The notes under the pieces: generated by a model
The model's database searches: none
Told to the model about the DNA's origin: nothing
What the model saw: the letters and a program-made list of their open reading frames with translations, nothing else
Source: an uncultured Lachnospiraceae bacterium
GTDB taxonomy: Bacteria > Bacillota > Clostridia > Lachnospirales > Lachnospiraceae
Reading direction: 5' to 3'
Assembly: GCA_902788555.1 (NCBI GenBank)
Contig: CADAKQ010000006.1
Location: forward strand, 1-64,000
Length of the DNA: 64,000 nucleotides
Shown here: positions 1 through 9,364 of the stretch, one piece after another
How positions within the stretch are numbered: the first letter of the stretch is position 1
Layout: every line of letters starts with the position of its first letter
Translations under genes and position numbers: made by a program

Positions 1-1
1 C

Positions 2-1123
2 AAATTGACATCATTGGATTTAGATGGTTTGGATAAGATAAAAGAAATATATATATCGGGTAATCCGATTGATACATTAGATTTGAGTAATAAGAACTCC
101 CTGATTGATGGAGTTGTCAGTATAGATAGGAATCAAAGTGTCATACTCCCCGAGGGCGGAGTAAAATCTCTTTGGATTAGTGTGAATCAGTACGAAAGTA
201 TTTTAGATTTAAATAAAATTCAAAACTTTGATTTTTCATATCTGTGGGGAGTAGAAGAAACAAACGGTTCGGAAGCTTTATATTATAATCGTGATACAAA
301 TTGTATGTATTATAGCCTCAATAAAATAAATGGAGGTATGATTAATTATAACAATGGCTTTGTATGGGAATATCCTTATTCTGATTATATATACATATCA
401 AACGGAAAGGAAGAAGGCAGAAAATTATTATATATCTCCTTTGATTTATCGGTTTTTCCTGATACAGTAACAGATGGTTCGATTGATGATGATATAATAT
501 ATGATAAGATGTACGAAAAGCCTTTTGCAGAATATAACGGATATAAATTTTATAAGGACGTAGATGGAGAATCAGGTTATGAAAACGGAATGCCATATAT
601 AAAAGAGACTACGAAAAAAATCACTTGCGTTGACGAAAATGGTAATCTTGTTAAAAATAGCTTTGTCTTCGATGGCGTGAATACATATTACTTCCAGGAG
701 GATGGAACAGCCATGCAGGACAGACTTACCTATCATCCGGACGGCGAGCATATCATTTACTTCAATGAAGGAGGTCATGAGGTATTCAGTAACTTTGCCC
801 ATGTAAAGCATCATTCCATAGAAGGCAACGAGGTTGATGATTACTGCTTCTTCGATGTATTCGGATATATGTATGTAGATGTGCTTACATACGACAAGAC
901 CGGTACGGTTCTTTACTATGCAAACCCATACGGTGTTATGGAGATGGGAAAATGGTTTAGGTTCTCAGATACGGTTAAGTGGGCAGACGGTACGGAAGCA
1001 GTAGGAATTGCAGGCGGCTATGGCTATGCGAGAGAAGACGGAACGCTTCTTACCAATACCGATACAATCGACTGGGAAGGCAGAAGCTGCTATCTGCAGG
1101 GCAACGGTGTGGCAGCATATTAA
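2..1123 (+). CDS. Leucine-rich-repeat / wall-repeat surface protein, 5' end outside window
   Basis: The reading frame is open to the left edge, so the true start lies upstream. The first visible residues (LTSLDLDGLDKIKEI, then TLDLSNKNSL) have the spacing of leucine-rich repeats. The last ~190 residues change character: aromatic and glycine-rich units such as NSFVFDGVNTYYFQEDGTA and TYDKTGTVLYYANPYGVM resemble the short beta-hairpin repeats of choline- or cell-wall-binding modules. I infer a secreted protein that binds or presents at the cell surface. The signal peptide cannot be seen. It ends 59 bases before mtnN with no obvious terminator. The exact repeat family is uncertain. Confidence 0.6.
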   Translation, partial: KLTSLDLDGLDKIKEIYISGNPIDTLDLSNKNSLIDGVVSIDRNQSVILPEGGVKSLWISVNQYESILDLNKIQNFDFSYLWGVEETNGSEALYYNRDTNCMYYSLNKINGGMINYNNGFVWEYPYSDYIYISNGKEEGRKLLYISFDLSVFPDTVTDGSIDDDIIYDKMYEKPFAEYNGYKFYKDVDGESGYENGMPYIKETTKKITCVDENGNLVKNSFVFDGVNTYYFQEDGTAMQDRLTYHPDGEHIIYFNEGGHEVFSNFAHVKHHSIEGNEVDDYCFFDVFGYMYVDVLTYDKTGTVLYYANPYGVMEMGKWFRFSDTVKWADGTEAVGIAGGYGYAREDGTLLTNTDTIDWEGRSCYLQGNGVAAY

Positions 1124-1182
1124 GGACTTTATATAGTAAATAATTTTAAATATATAACTAAATAAAAAAGTGAGGATGAAAA

Positions 1183-1875
1183 ATGCTTGGTATAATTGGT
1201 GCAATGGATGAGGAAGTAAATAAGCTTAAAGAAGCAATGGAGAATGTAAGTATAACAAAAAAAGCTTCTATGGAATTTTATAAAGGAAAGCTTATGTCTA
1301 AGGATGTGGTGGTTGTTCGTTCAGGCATTGGCAAGGTAAATGCCGGAATATGTACCCAGATACTTGTTGATTTGTTTGATGTCGATGCAGTAATTAATAC
1401 AGGTATAGCAGGCAGCTTAAATGCTGACATTGATATAGGAGATATTGTTTTGTCAACGGATGCGCTTCAGCATGATATGGATGCAACAGGCTTTGGATAT
1501 GAGCCGGGAGTTATTCCGCGTATGGATAGTTCTACATTTATTGCTGACGAAAAATTAAGATGTATAGCTAAGGAATGTTGTGGTAAGGTTAATCCTGACA
1601 TAAAGGTATTTGAAGGAAGAGTTGTAAGCGGCGACCAGTTTATTTCCGATAAGGCTGTTAAGGAAAAAATTGTTAACAGCTTTGTAGGCTTTTGTACCGA
1701 GATGGAAGGGGCTGCCATAGCACAGGCATCATATCTTAACGATATTCCTTTCCTTATTATAAGAGCTATTTCTGATAAGGCGGATGACAGTGCGACTGAA
1801 GACTATCCTACCTTTGAGAAAAAAGCAATAGAACACAGTGTTAAGCTGGTTAAAGCGATAGTAGAAGAATATTAA
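1183..1875 (+). CDS. mtnN: 5'-methylthioadenosine/S-adenosylhomocysteine nucleosidase
   Basis: Cytosolic enzyme that cleaves the adenine from S-adenosylhomocysteine and 5'-methylthioadenosine. At 230 residues it has the family's usual length. The N-terminus MLGIIGAMDEEV carries the catalytic acid (E11, equivalent to E12 in E. coli). CTEMEGAA (171-178) forms the ribose-binding site, and ISDKADDSA (196-204) holds the catalytic aspartate D198. The start is supported by a GTGAGG ribosome binding site just upstream. The next gene is luxS, which uses the S-ribosylhomocysteine made here, so the two adjacent genes encode consecutive steps of SAM recycling. Confidence 0.96.
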   Translation: MLGIIGAMDEEVNKLKEAMENVSITKKASMEFYKGKLMSKDVVVVRSGIGKVNAGICTQILVDLFDVDAVINTGIAGSLNADIDIGDIVLSTDALQHDMDATGFGYEPGVIPRMDSSTFIADEKLRCIAKECCGKVNPDIKVFEGRVVSGDQFISDKAVKEKIVNSFVGFCTEMEGAAIAQASYLNDIPFLIIRAISDKADDSATEDYPTFEKKAIEHSVKLVKAIVEEY

Positions 1876-1927
1876 AATATATGTTATACTTGGAAAGTGA
1901 TAAGCTTATGTGAAAGGAGATAAAAAA

Positions 1928-2452
1928 ATGGACTTAATTCCAAGTTTTTCAGTTGACCATACTAAGATTGTTCCGGGAATATTTACCAGCAGGGTAGATA
2001 TCCTCGGGGATCAAAAGGTTACCACTTATGATGTGAGGGTCACAAGACCTAACATAGAGCCTGCCATCGACGTGGCAGCTATGCATTCTCTGGAGCATAT
2101 AATTGCTACATACCTGAGAAATTATCCGGACTGGAAGGATGAAATTATCTATTGGGGTCCTATGGGATGCCTGACGGGATTTTACCTTATTATGAAAGGA
2201 AACCGCGAACCGAAGGACATCTACGATTTGCTTCTTGGAGCATTTAAGTCGGTTGAGGATTCAGAGGAGGTTCCCGGTGCCTCGGCGGTAAACTGTGGCA
2301 ATTACCTGATGCACAACCTCGGAATGGCTAAGTGGTATGCGAAAAAATTCGCTGATTATCTGACTGAAAATGAAGGCAAACCTGAAATCTTTGAATATCC
2401 TAAGTCAGAGAGACTTGTGACCGGGGACGGTCGAAGGTTCTTTGATTCATAG
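1928..2452 (+). CDS. luxS: S-ribosylhomocysteine lyase (AI-2 synthase)
   Basis: Converts S-ribosylhomocysteine to homocysteine and DPD, the precursor of autoinducer-2. The metal site is visible: HSLEH (H53 and H57) and the cysteine in VNCGNY (C123). The catalytic cysteine is in GPMGCLTGF (C81). A GTG 18 bases further upstream is in frame, but the ATG at 1928 is preferred: AAAGGAG (1913-1919) is correctly spaced before it and MDLIPSF matches the usual LuxS N-terminus. The gene is 174 residues, a normal length. It follows mtnN by 52 bases and is closed by a strong hairpin terminator. Confidence 0.97.
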   Translation: MDLIPSFSVDHTKIVPGIFTSRVDILGDQKVTTYDVRVTRPNIEPAIDVAAMHSLEHIIATYLRNYPDWKDEIIYWGPMGCLTGFYLIMKGNREPKDIYDLLLGAFKSVEDSEEVPGASAVNCGNYLMHNLGMAKWYAKKFADYLTENEGKPEIFEYPKSERLVTGDGRRFFDS

Positions 2453-2458
2453 GCATTT

Positions 2459-2492
2459 AAGCAGTGTCAATTTGATTGCACTGCTTATTTTT
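2459..2492 (+). terminator. Rho-independent terminator after luxS
   Basis: An 8-bp perfect stem, AAGCAGTG / CACTGCTT, with a 12-base loop that can pair further in part, followed by ATTTTTAT. It lies 6 bases past the luxS stop codon. Confidence 0.85.
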
Positions 2493-2496
2493 ATAT

Positions 2497-2531
2497 AATT
2501 TGGTTTACATAATTGAATTTGGTTTACATAA
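2497..2531. repeat. Two direct copies of a 16-bp sequence
   Basis: AATTTGGTTTACATAA occurs at 2497-2512 and again at 2516-2531, a 19-base period. The pair lies between the luxS terminator and the promoter of the small gene at 2630, about 35 bases upstream of its -35 box. It may be a tandem protein-binding site or a small duplication. Confidence 0.7.
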
Positions 2532-2565
2532 AAATGACACGATTTGTTGCTTTTTTCAAAATCTA

Positions 2566-2593
2566 TTGACTGATTTTTTTAAAATTATATAAT
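2566..2593 (+). promoter_or_regulatory. Sigma-A-type promoter for the 2630 gene
   Basis: TTGACT (2566-2571), a 16-base spacer and TATAAT (2588-2593) fit a housekeeping promoter. The start codon follows 36 bases after the -10 box. Confidence 0.75.
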
Positions 2594-2629
2594 ATTTACT
2601 ATAAAGGTAGGGCTTAGGAGGAGAATAGT

Positions 2630-2842
2630 ATGAACGACAATAATAACAAATCAAATTCAAAAAAAAGAAAACTTAATTACAGCTCATATTATAATGATAT
2701 AATCATTAAAGAGCAGCCGTTTTACAGAAAAGGAATGTCTGAGGAGGAGAAGGCAAAAGAGGAAAGCTATTTAAATGAAAATCTTCAGGATTTTTATGAG
2801 GGCAGGTATATGCCGCTTTGGAAGCAGGATTGGTTTAAATAG
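2630..2842 (+). CDS. Small charged hypothetical protein
   Basis: A 70-residue protein I do not recognise. The first ~16 residues are Asn/Lys/Ser-rich and probably disordered. The middle is acidic and likely helical (MSEEEKAKEESYLNENLQ), and the end is aromatic (YMPLWKQDWFK). There is no signal peptide or membrane segment. The start is supported by AGGAGG with good spacing and by its own promoter. It is monocistronic, with luxS and its terminator before it and a new promoter after it. The promoter, ribosome binding site and clean codon pattern argue for a real gene. Confidence 0.7.
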   Translation: MNDNNNKSNSKKRKLNYSSYYNDIIIKEQPFYRKGMSEEEKAKEESYLNENLQDFYEGRYMPLWKQDWFK

Positions 2843-3002
2843 GTAATCAAAATTATATTCATCTTTTTTTAAATAATTCCGATATAAACCATGTATTGGT
2901 ATATTAATCAAAATCCAAACACAAAATGAACTGTTTTTAATAAAAAAAATACCATATTTTGTAGATTTTTATTGAAAAAGTATTTTATTTTTAGTTAAAG
3001 TG

Positions 3003-3011
3003 TGCTATAAT
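3003..3011 (+). promoter_or_regulatory. Extended -10 promoter for the giant surface protein
   Basis: TGCTATAAT is a TGnTATAAT extended -10 element 58 bases before the ATG at 3069. No good -35 box sits at 17 bases, which extended -10 promoters tolerate. Confidence 0.6.
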
Positions 3012-3068
3012 TTCTTATATTATGGCATTCGAGACCTGTTTTTTGAATATAAATATAGAGGTGAAAAG

Positions 3069-6000
3069 ATGAATTTTAAAGACAAATTAATTAAAAAGTT
3101 AGTTGATGTCGGTAAAAAGCATAGGATGATGGTTTATCCTGCACTCATTCTTGTTGCTATCATTAGTGCTATATCCCATACTATTTATTGGGGTAAAGGT
3201 AACGGAAAGAAGCTCGTGGCTTCCGTTACTGTTGTTGCATTACTGATAACACAATCACTTTTTCTTACTTCATCTGCGGATGTAAGTGATAATTCCGAAC
3301 CGGTGGCGGAAGCCACGGAGGGTGATACTGAGGAAGTTACAAGTGATACCTCGCAGGATTTAAACTATGATAATCAGGAAACAGACTCGAATATAGTTGA
3401 TGGAAATACCGAAACTGCAGAAGCCTTTGATGATGAGATTTCTACAGAAGATGGTCTAACCTCAGAGGATACGGAGGCTTCTTTGGAGGAAGACCGTGGT
3501 ACGGCAGAGGAATTATCAACAGAGGAAGAAGATACGGCAGAGAATGATATAACAACAGAAGAGAACGGAACTGAGGCAGAGGAAGATACAGAAGAGGATA
3601 ATCCTTTTAGTGCGATTCTGATGACACCTTTAGCTATAGATGGGGACGGTGATCCTGACCCTGCTTCAACCGATTTACAGTATGTTACATATTGGGTTAA
3701 TTATACTTATAACGGAGCTTCAAGTACGGTTCAGGCTCAGGGAAGCTCAAATATTATTACAGATGAGGAGACAGGAAAAAAATCCGTTACCCTACTTTCA
3801 GAGGGCGATATTAATGCAGGCTGGACATACGGACTTGATCCAAATGTAAGTCTTGATGGACCTTACTTTGATTCGTCGTGCTCATCACCGGTTTCGGGAA
3901 CAGATGTAGACGCGTGGACAGGATATTATGAAACGGATGGTAATTCAATCAAGCTTTATTATAAGGCCAAGAGAACCGGATACACGATATCTGTTTTAAG
4001 TGATGAAGGTAGTACGGCAAGCTTTTCTGATAACATAACCTTAGATTCCGCATCCTATGATTTATATGTAGATGCACCATATACAGTTGGTTCTCGTACA
4101 GGTTATAATTTATTCAAGGAAGGTTATAACTATACAGGTGTAACCTATGGTAGCAGTGATACTCTTTATACAGAGGGAACAACAATACCGAGTATTAATT
4201 CTGATACAGGCTATAATCTTGTGGCAAAATGGTCTCCTCAGCCATTTACGGTAACATTTGATGTTAATCCGGATGCTGAAGGAAAAATTGTACTTTCCGG
4301 TTCTGAGCAAAACATAATAAAAAACACTTCTTACGACAGTACGGATTTTGTTACACCGACTGCTGCAGAGGTTAGCACACTTGCTACAAGCAAGGGATAT
4401 GTTTTAACAGGCTGGTCTGATGGAACAACAACATATAATCCGGGTGCGACTCTTTCTGCGGATCAGGTTAATTCACTTTCCAATGACGATACCGACAGTG
4501 ACAGTCAGGTTTCCGAAACAGGTAAAACTCTTACAGCGGTTTGGGAATACAGAGATATTAATCTTATAATTACGGATGCCGGAAGTGATAGCGGTGTTTC
4601 TGTAGTATCAGATGCCGTGACGGCTGAATATGGCGATAAGGTATCCTTTAATGTTAGTGCGGAATATAAGGATAATGCCGCTACAGATAATAATTTCTCT
4701 TACTTGATTGATCCATCCAGCAAGACTGCATTACAAAATATAGGACTTTATGTACAGGAAACAAAAGACAGCAGTGACAGAGTAATTGGCTTTAAGATAG
4801 ACGGTACTGTAAATAATATCGCAGAAGGCGGTATACCTGTAAGCATTACAGTTGGTGATACAAACATGAAGACGGGAGAAACCGTAAGTACCACAAGAAC
4901 AGTAACGGTTACAGCAAACAGAAAAACAGTACATATAGTACCGTCATCTGTTGTTGATACAACAGGAAGACTTACCAAGACATATGATGGTTCATCCAAT
5001 ATAACTACAACCGGACAGGGTACGGTTGCTGATGTTGTATCGGGAGATGAAGTAAGTGTAACCTTCAACCAGCCTGCCGTACTTGACAGTGCCAATGCAG
5101 GAGACGGTAAGGCGGTTACTCTCAGTAATGTAAAGCTTGTAGGAGGACAGGCAGAATTTTACAAGCTTCTTAATGAGAGCAATGCAGAGGTTCCTTCGGG
5201 TGGTGAGCTTGTAGTATCCGGAATTGCATCCGTAACAAGAGGTGTCGTTCCTGTTACAACAGTTTTGATTAGCTCAAGTGATAGTGTATTGTTCGGTCAG
5301 GAAAGACCGGATTATTCACTTGAGATATCCAATACTGCAGCGCTTTCTTCAGATGATAGAGCATTATATGAAGCATGCTCCACACCGGCAGAAAAGATGA
5401 ACTTTATTACAGGTAAGCTTGGATTTACCGGTTGGGATTGTTCAAGAGTAATATACAGCTCAACAGGTAATTATACAATTAAACCTATATTTGGTAATTC
5501 TGCATCAGCAAATTATGTTGCAGACAGCACAAGCGAGACATTTACTGTAGGAAGAGATTCCGGAGAGGGCAATTATGAGCTTTTAGGAGAAAAGGTCAAT
5601 GACATATATCCGGGACTTCAGATAAAAGCTGCCGGTAATTATGATAAGATAAGACTTGCAGACGGTGGAGATATATCGGCTTCCATGACAAAATCACAGG
5701 CTGAGGCTTTGTTTACGGATGTACTTACTATTCCTGATATGAAGAACGGAACACTTGTCTTACAGATGCTTGATTCTTCAACGGGTGCTATAACAACTAC
5801 CGTAACCTTAACAGGTATAAATGTCGATACCAATGGTCCGGTACTTGAAAAGTTTACAGTATCACCTAATGTTTCATATTTTAATGAATTTGGCTTTGGT
5901 GCATACTATCATTCACAAAATATCGACGGAACATACGTTGAAAGTGTAACGATTACATTTGAATATTCATCCGAAGGAAGTGAATGTGATAAGCTTTATT

Positions 6001-9000
6001 ATACCTTCCTGGATGAAGAGGGCAATGCTATAGGAAGCAGTGCTCATGAGGTTACAATGACTAAGGATACGGTTTCAGGCAACTATATCGCTACCGTAAC
6101 GATAGGTACCGGAACACATGGTAAGCTTCGTGTATATGCTAAAAATATAGCAGGTAATCAATCTGCTATGAGTTTTATAAAGCTCAATGAATCATTGTTT
6201 GCTTTAAGCTCATACTATGAATGGATGGTTGAAAACAGTATAACAGGTTCAGACATTCAGGTGCTTGATAAGGATGGAAATCCTGCAGCACCGGGAGTGT
6301 GGTACAACAGTCTTACATATAAGACTGAAGCTACTGACAATGACAGTGGTTTGCAATATATTAACTGGGAGGTTTCCTATCCAAACGGAACCACACAGAA
6401 GGAGAAAGAAACTGCAGGTTCAAACCTTGCTTCAATAAATGCTCAAACAGACTATAATAAGGTTACGGGTTATACTTTCTCAGGGGTACTTTCATCAGAG
6501 AATCTCCCTTCCGGTGATTATACAATAGGCGGAACGCTTTATGATAATGCCGGAAACAGTATAGCGCTTGCATCTGTCGGACCGTATAAGCTTGATTGTG
6601 TCAAACCTTCTATAGAGGATAAAACCGTTTACTCCGTAAGCGGATATGACAATAAGATTGATTTCAATTTCACCGTAACAGAGGGTGCTAATGAAAGTGG
6701 TGTTGCTTCGGTTAAGCTTTATATTAAGAACGGCGAAAGCAATACGGAATTAAAGTCATGGGGAGCTTTGGACAGCTATCAGTACGATATAACCGAAAAC
6801 GGAACTTATGTCATAGTGGCTATCGACCATGCAGGAAATGAAAGCACTTATGAAAAGCCGATAAGTAATCTTTCCACAGAGATTCCTTTTGCACCTGAGA
6901 TAACTGTTGATGGTACTAAGGGCAACGGAAGCTGGTATATAGAGACAAGTCCTGAGGTTAATATTAAGTCACAGAAGGAAACCTCGGATGGAGTTCCTGT
7001 AACAACCTATTACAATATAATTACAGGCAGTAAGCAGCTTGAGAAAACTGCAACCAGTGAAGATTATTCATTTACTCTTACCGAAGAGGGAGAGGTAACC
7101 ATTGAGGCTTGGAGCGTAAGCTACTCGGGTGTTTCAAGCGAAAAGGCTACAAAGACTATATATGTCGATACAGTTAAGCCTGAGCTTTACATCGCAGAAT
7201 CAACATCTGATGATAACGGAAATCTTATTATTAATTTCAAAACATCTGATGGCACAAGCGGAGTAAACACTTCAAAGGTATTGGTAAATGGAGAAGTTGC
7301 TACTGTAACTGAAAATGACGGAGTTATAAGTGGAAGCTTTTCATCAAGCTCTGCGGAAGCCTTTGAGATTACAGCAGAGGATATAGCAGGAAATGCTTCT
7401 GACCCTATAACTTTTGTACCGATGAGATTGGTAGTAAATCCTGTTATGGATATTGAAGCTGATTCTGCATATTTAAGTGCGGACATATATAAAGGAACGT
7501 ATGATATAGCAGAAAGCTATATACAGTATAAGAAACAATCGGCATCAACATATGAAACCTGTCTTTCCAATAAATACGATACTTCATTTGGAAAGAATAT
7601 GGATTATACCTTTAAAAATCTTACACCTGACACGGTTTACGATTATAAGGTATATGCGTCCACCAAGACTTCAAAGGAAGTAAAGGTTTACGAAGGAAGC
7701 TTTAAGACAAGCAGTCGTGATGCGACGGGAATTGTATATGGTACAGCTTCCTATGATGCAAATCTTACTGATGAGGCTAAGACGTATCCTATATATGTTG
7801 CCCTTTATAGTGGTAATACATATGTTAAATCTGCAAAGATAAATGATGCGGATGACAATAAGTATAAATTTACGGATGTATCGGATGGTACATACAGAGT
7901 TGTTGCAACAAACGGATTACTTACAAAGGAAACATCCGTTACGCTTGAAAAGGGTGGTATTACTTATCCGACAACCTATGGAACTGACAATGGAATTAAC
8001 TTTGTACTCAGTGGTCTTTCTACAGAAGTTGTATTGAACGACAATGCTGTTGCTCTTACTGTAGACGGTCTTGATAAGATTTACAATACGGCTCTCTATA
8101 ATGGCAATGTAACTGAGGCTGATCTTGCAGTGGTAGCTGCGGGTGGAACGATTAAGATTACACTTTATGCAAGCTATATGGATGTAAACAGTGTAGGAGA
8201 TACAAAGGAAACTATATTTGAAGACAGACTCGGAAGCGATGCAGTTATAGAACGTTACATTGATATAGAGGTAGTAAAAGAGGTAAGAGATGCAAATGGA
8301 GCTTTGGTAAACGGAACTCCATCCAATATTACGAGACTCGCAGAGCCGATAACCTTGTCATTCCCACTTGGAAGTCTGGCAGGACAAAATATACATGTTG
8401 CATCATTACATGGCTCGGATTCGGATTACACATTTAAGTCATGGGTAAATGGTAGCGAGGCAGTATTAAATACAAATTATATCACAATTACAACTGACAG
8501 ATTCTCTGTATATGCATTATACAGATATATTGTAAGAGAAATTAATTATACCGTTAAGTGGTTGGATGGTGATGGAAATATTATGAAGACTGAAACCGTA
8601 AAGAGCGGCGAGTCAGCTACACCACCTACAGCTACTCCTACAAAGACAGAAACAGATAAATATGTATATGTATTTGAAGGTTGGGATACTGATTATTCTG
8701 CTATCACAAGCGATACAATAATATCTGCATGGTTTACTGCCAATAAGAAGAGCAATCAGGATGATCCGGGGGATAATCCGGGAGACAATTCTGGAGATAA
8801 TCCTGGTGGAAATACCGGTGACAACACCGGAGGCAACACAGGCGGAAATACCGGAGGCAACACAGGTGGAACAACAGGCGGAAATACCGGAGGCAACACA
8901 GGCGGAAATACCGGTGGAAATACCGGAGGCAATACAGGTGGAACAACCGGAGGTAACACGGGCGGAACAACCGGTGGCAATACAGGTGGAAATACCGGAG

Positions 9001-9233
9001 GAACAACCGATGGCAATAACGGTACTACTGTAATACCGGGCAATACATCAACTGACGGTAATAACGGAAGTGTAAATGATATAACCACTGAGCCGGTAAA
9101 ATATACCTATATGGGTTCGGCATCCTCGCCAAAAACAGGTGATGAGGCACCTATAGCGATTGCATTAGTCGCAATGCTTTCATCAGCAATAGGTATGGTT
9201 GTTCTTAGAAAAAAATCTAAAGAAAATAAATAA
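3069..9233 (+). CDS. Giant sortase-anchored surface protein with InlB-type repeats and a GGNT stalk
   Basis: A 2054-residue cell-wall protein. The ATG at 3069 is chosen over an upstream in-frame GTG (3000) because AGAGGTG precedes it. Hydrophobic segments at about 20-42 and 47-69 form the export signal, followed by a Thr/Glu-rich acidic stretch (~70-185). InlB-like beta-grasp repeats appear near 300-500 and again at ~1826-1892 (TVKWLDGDGN, FEGWDTDYS). A YDG/MBG-like domain contains KTYDGSSN (~640). The long middle is made of Ig/fibronectin-like beta domains. A GGNT/GGTT repeat stalk (~1913-1983) leads to the sorting signal SSPKTGD (2019-2025), a hydrophobic span and the tail KKSKENK. SPKTG is an LPXTG variant. 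I infer adhesion or host/fibre contact; the ligand is unknown. No sortase gene is in the window. Confidence 0.88.
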   Translation: MNFKDKLIKKLVDVGKKHRMMVYPALILVAIISAISHTIYWGKGNGKKLVASVTVVALLITQSLFLTSSADVSDNSEPVAEATEGDTEEVTSDTSQDLNYDNQETDSNIVDGNTETAEAFDDEISTEDGLTSEDTEASLEEDRGTAEELSTEEEDTAENDITTEENGTEAEEDTEEDNPFSAILMTPLAIDGDGDPDPASTDLQYVTYWVNYTYNGASSTVQAQGSSNIITDEETGKKSVTLLSEGDINAGWTYGLDPNVSLDGPYFDSSCSSPVSGTDVDAWTGYYETDGNSIKLYYKAKRTGYTISVLSDEGSTASFSDNITLDSASYDLYVDAPYTVGSRTGYNLFKEGYNYTGVTYGSSDTLYTEGTTIPSINSDTGYNLVAKWSPQPFTVTFDVNPDAEGKIVLSGSEQNIIKNTSYDSTDFVTPTAAEVSTLATSKGYVLTGWSDGTTTYNPGATLSADQVNSLSNDDTDSDSQVSETGKTLTAVWEYRDINLIITDAGSDSGVSVVSDAVTAEYGDKVSFNVSAEYKDNAATDNNFSYLIDPSSKTALQNIGLYVQETKDSSDRVIGFKIDGTVNNIAEGGIPVSITVGDTNMKTGETVSTTRTVTVTANRKTVHIVPSSVVDTTGRLTKTYDGSSNITTTGQGTVADVVSGDEVSVTFNQPAVLDSANAGDGKAVTLSNVKLVGGQAEFYKLLNESNAEVPSGGELVVSGIASVTRGVVPVTTVLISSSDSVLFGQERPDYSLEISNTAALSSDDRALYEACSTPAEKMNFITGKLGFTGWDCSRVIYSSTGNYTIKPIFGNSASANYVADSTSETFTVGRDSGEGNYELLGEKVNDIYPGLQIKAAGNYDKIRLADGGDISASMTKSQAEALFTDVLTIPDMKNGTLVLQMLDSSTGAITTTVTLTGINVDTNGPVLEKFTVSPNVSYFNEFGFGAYYHSQNIDGTYVESVTITFEYSSEGSECDKLYYTFLDEEGNAIGSSAHEVTMTKDTVSGNYIATVTIGTGTHGKLRVYAKNIAGNQSAMSFIKLNESLFALSSYYEWMVENSITGSDIQVLDKDGNPAAPGVWYNSLTYKTEATDNDSGLQYINWEVSYPNGTTQKEKETAGSNLASINAQTDYNKVTGYTFSGVLSSENLPSGDYTIGGTLYDNAGNSIALASVGPYKLDCVKPSIEDKTVYSVSGYDNKIDFNFTVTEGANESGVASVKLYIKNGESNTELKSWGALDSYQYDITENGTYVIVAIDHAGNESTYEKPISNLSTEIPFAPEITVDGTKGNGSWYIETSPEVNIKSQKETSDGVPVTTYYNIITGSKQLEKTATSEDYSFTLTEEGEVTIEAWSVSYSGVSSEKATKTIYVDTVKPELYIAESTSDDNGNLIINFKTSDGTSGVNTSKVLVNGEVATVTENDGVISGSFSSSSAEAFEITAEDIAGNASDPITFVPMRLVVNPVMDIEADSAYLSADIYKGTYDIAESYIQYKKQSASTYETCLSNKYDTSFGKNMDYTFKNLTPDTVYDYKVYASTKTSKEVKVYEGSFKTSSRDATGIVYGTASYDANLTDEAKTYPIYVALYSGNTYVKSAKINDADDNKYKFTDVSDGTYRVVATNGLLTKETSVTLEKGGITYPTTYGTDNGINFVLSGLSTEVVLNDNAVALTVDGLDKIYNTALYNGNVTEADLAVVAAGGTIKITLYASYMDVNSVGDTKETIFEDRLGSDAVIERYIDIEVVKEVRDANGALVNGTPSNITRLAEPITLSFPLGSLAGQNIHVASLHGSDSDYTFKSWVNGSEAVLNTNYITITTDRFSVYALYRYIVREINYTVKWLDGDGNIMKTETVKSGESATPPTATPTKTETDKYVYVFEGWDTDYSAITSDTIISAWFTANKKSNQDDPGDNPGDNSGDNPGGNTGDNTGGNTGGNTGGNTGGTTGGNTGGNTGGNTGGNTGGNTGGTTGGNTGGTTGGNTGGNTGGTTDGNNGTTVIPGNTSTDGNNGSVNDITTEPVKYTYMGSASSPKTGDEAPIAIALVAMLSSAIGMVVLRKKSKENK
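8805..9020 (+). repeat. In-frame GGNT/GGTT tandem coding repeat
   Basis: About 18 copies of a 12-base unit encoding Gly-Gly-Asn/Thr-Thr, preceded by GDNPGDN-type units from 8764. Codons alternate between synonyms (GGA/GGC/GGT, AAT/AAC), so the array is not perfectly identical, but unit number could still change by slippage or recombination without shifting the frame. It encodes a flexible wall-spanning stalk. Long antisense reading frames here are artefacts of the repeat. Confidence 0.9.
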
Positions 9234-9247
9234 TAATATATTTTTAA

Positions 9248-9276
9248 AACCGACCGGAAAATCCGGTCGGTTTTTC
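9248..9276 (+). terminator. Strong terminator after the giant surface gene
   Basis: Perfect 11-bp stem AACCGACCGGA / TCCGGTCGGTT with loop AAA and a T-tract. It starts 14 bases after the stop codon. Confidence 0.93.
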
Positions 9277-9364
9277 CATTATTTACCTGTTATATAATTT
9301 GAATTTGGTTGAATAATATCCATAAGACAACAAATGTCTTTTAAATAAACGGAGGTATGTTATT

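Noticed and set aside
1124..1182. SAM or SAH riboswitch before mtnN-luxS
   Set aside because: The gap is only 59 bases and shows no multi-helix structure.
2972..3011. TTGAAA at 2972 as -35 for the surface gene promoter
   Set aside because: 28 bases from the -10 box is too far; the extended -10 explains it better.
4748..5095. 115-residue - strand open frame inside the giant surface gene
   Set aside because: Serine/valine-rich mirror of a clear + strand gene with no start signal.
8734..9088. Long - strand and alternate-frame open frames rich in Pro-Val or Ile-Pro-Glu
   Set aside because: They are antisense or frame-shifted readings of the GGNT coding repeat; low-complexity DNA keeps all frames open. 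No ribosome binding sites.
9300..9327. Sigma-G promoter for the spore protein gene
   Set aside because: TGAATT/CATAAGA is spaced 15 bases instead of 17-18 and only partly matches the consensus.
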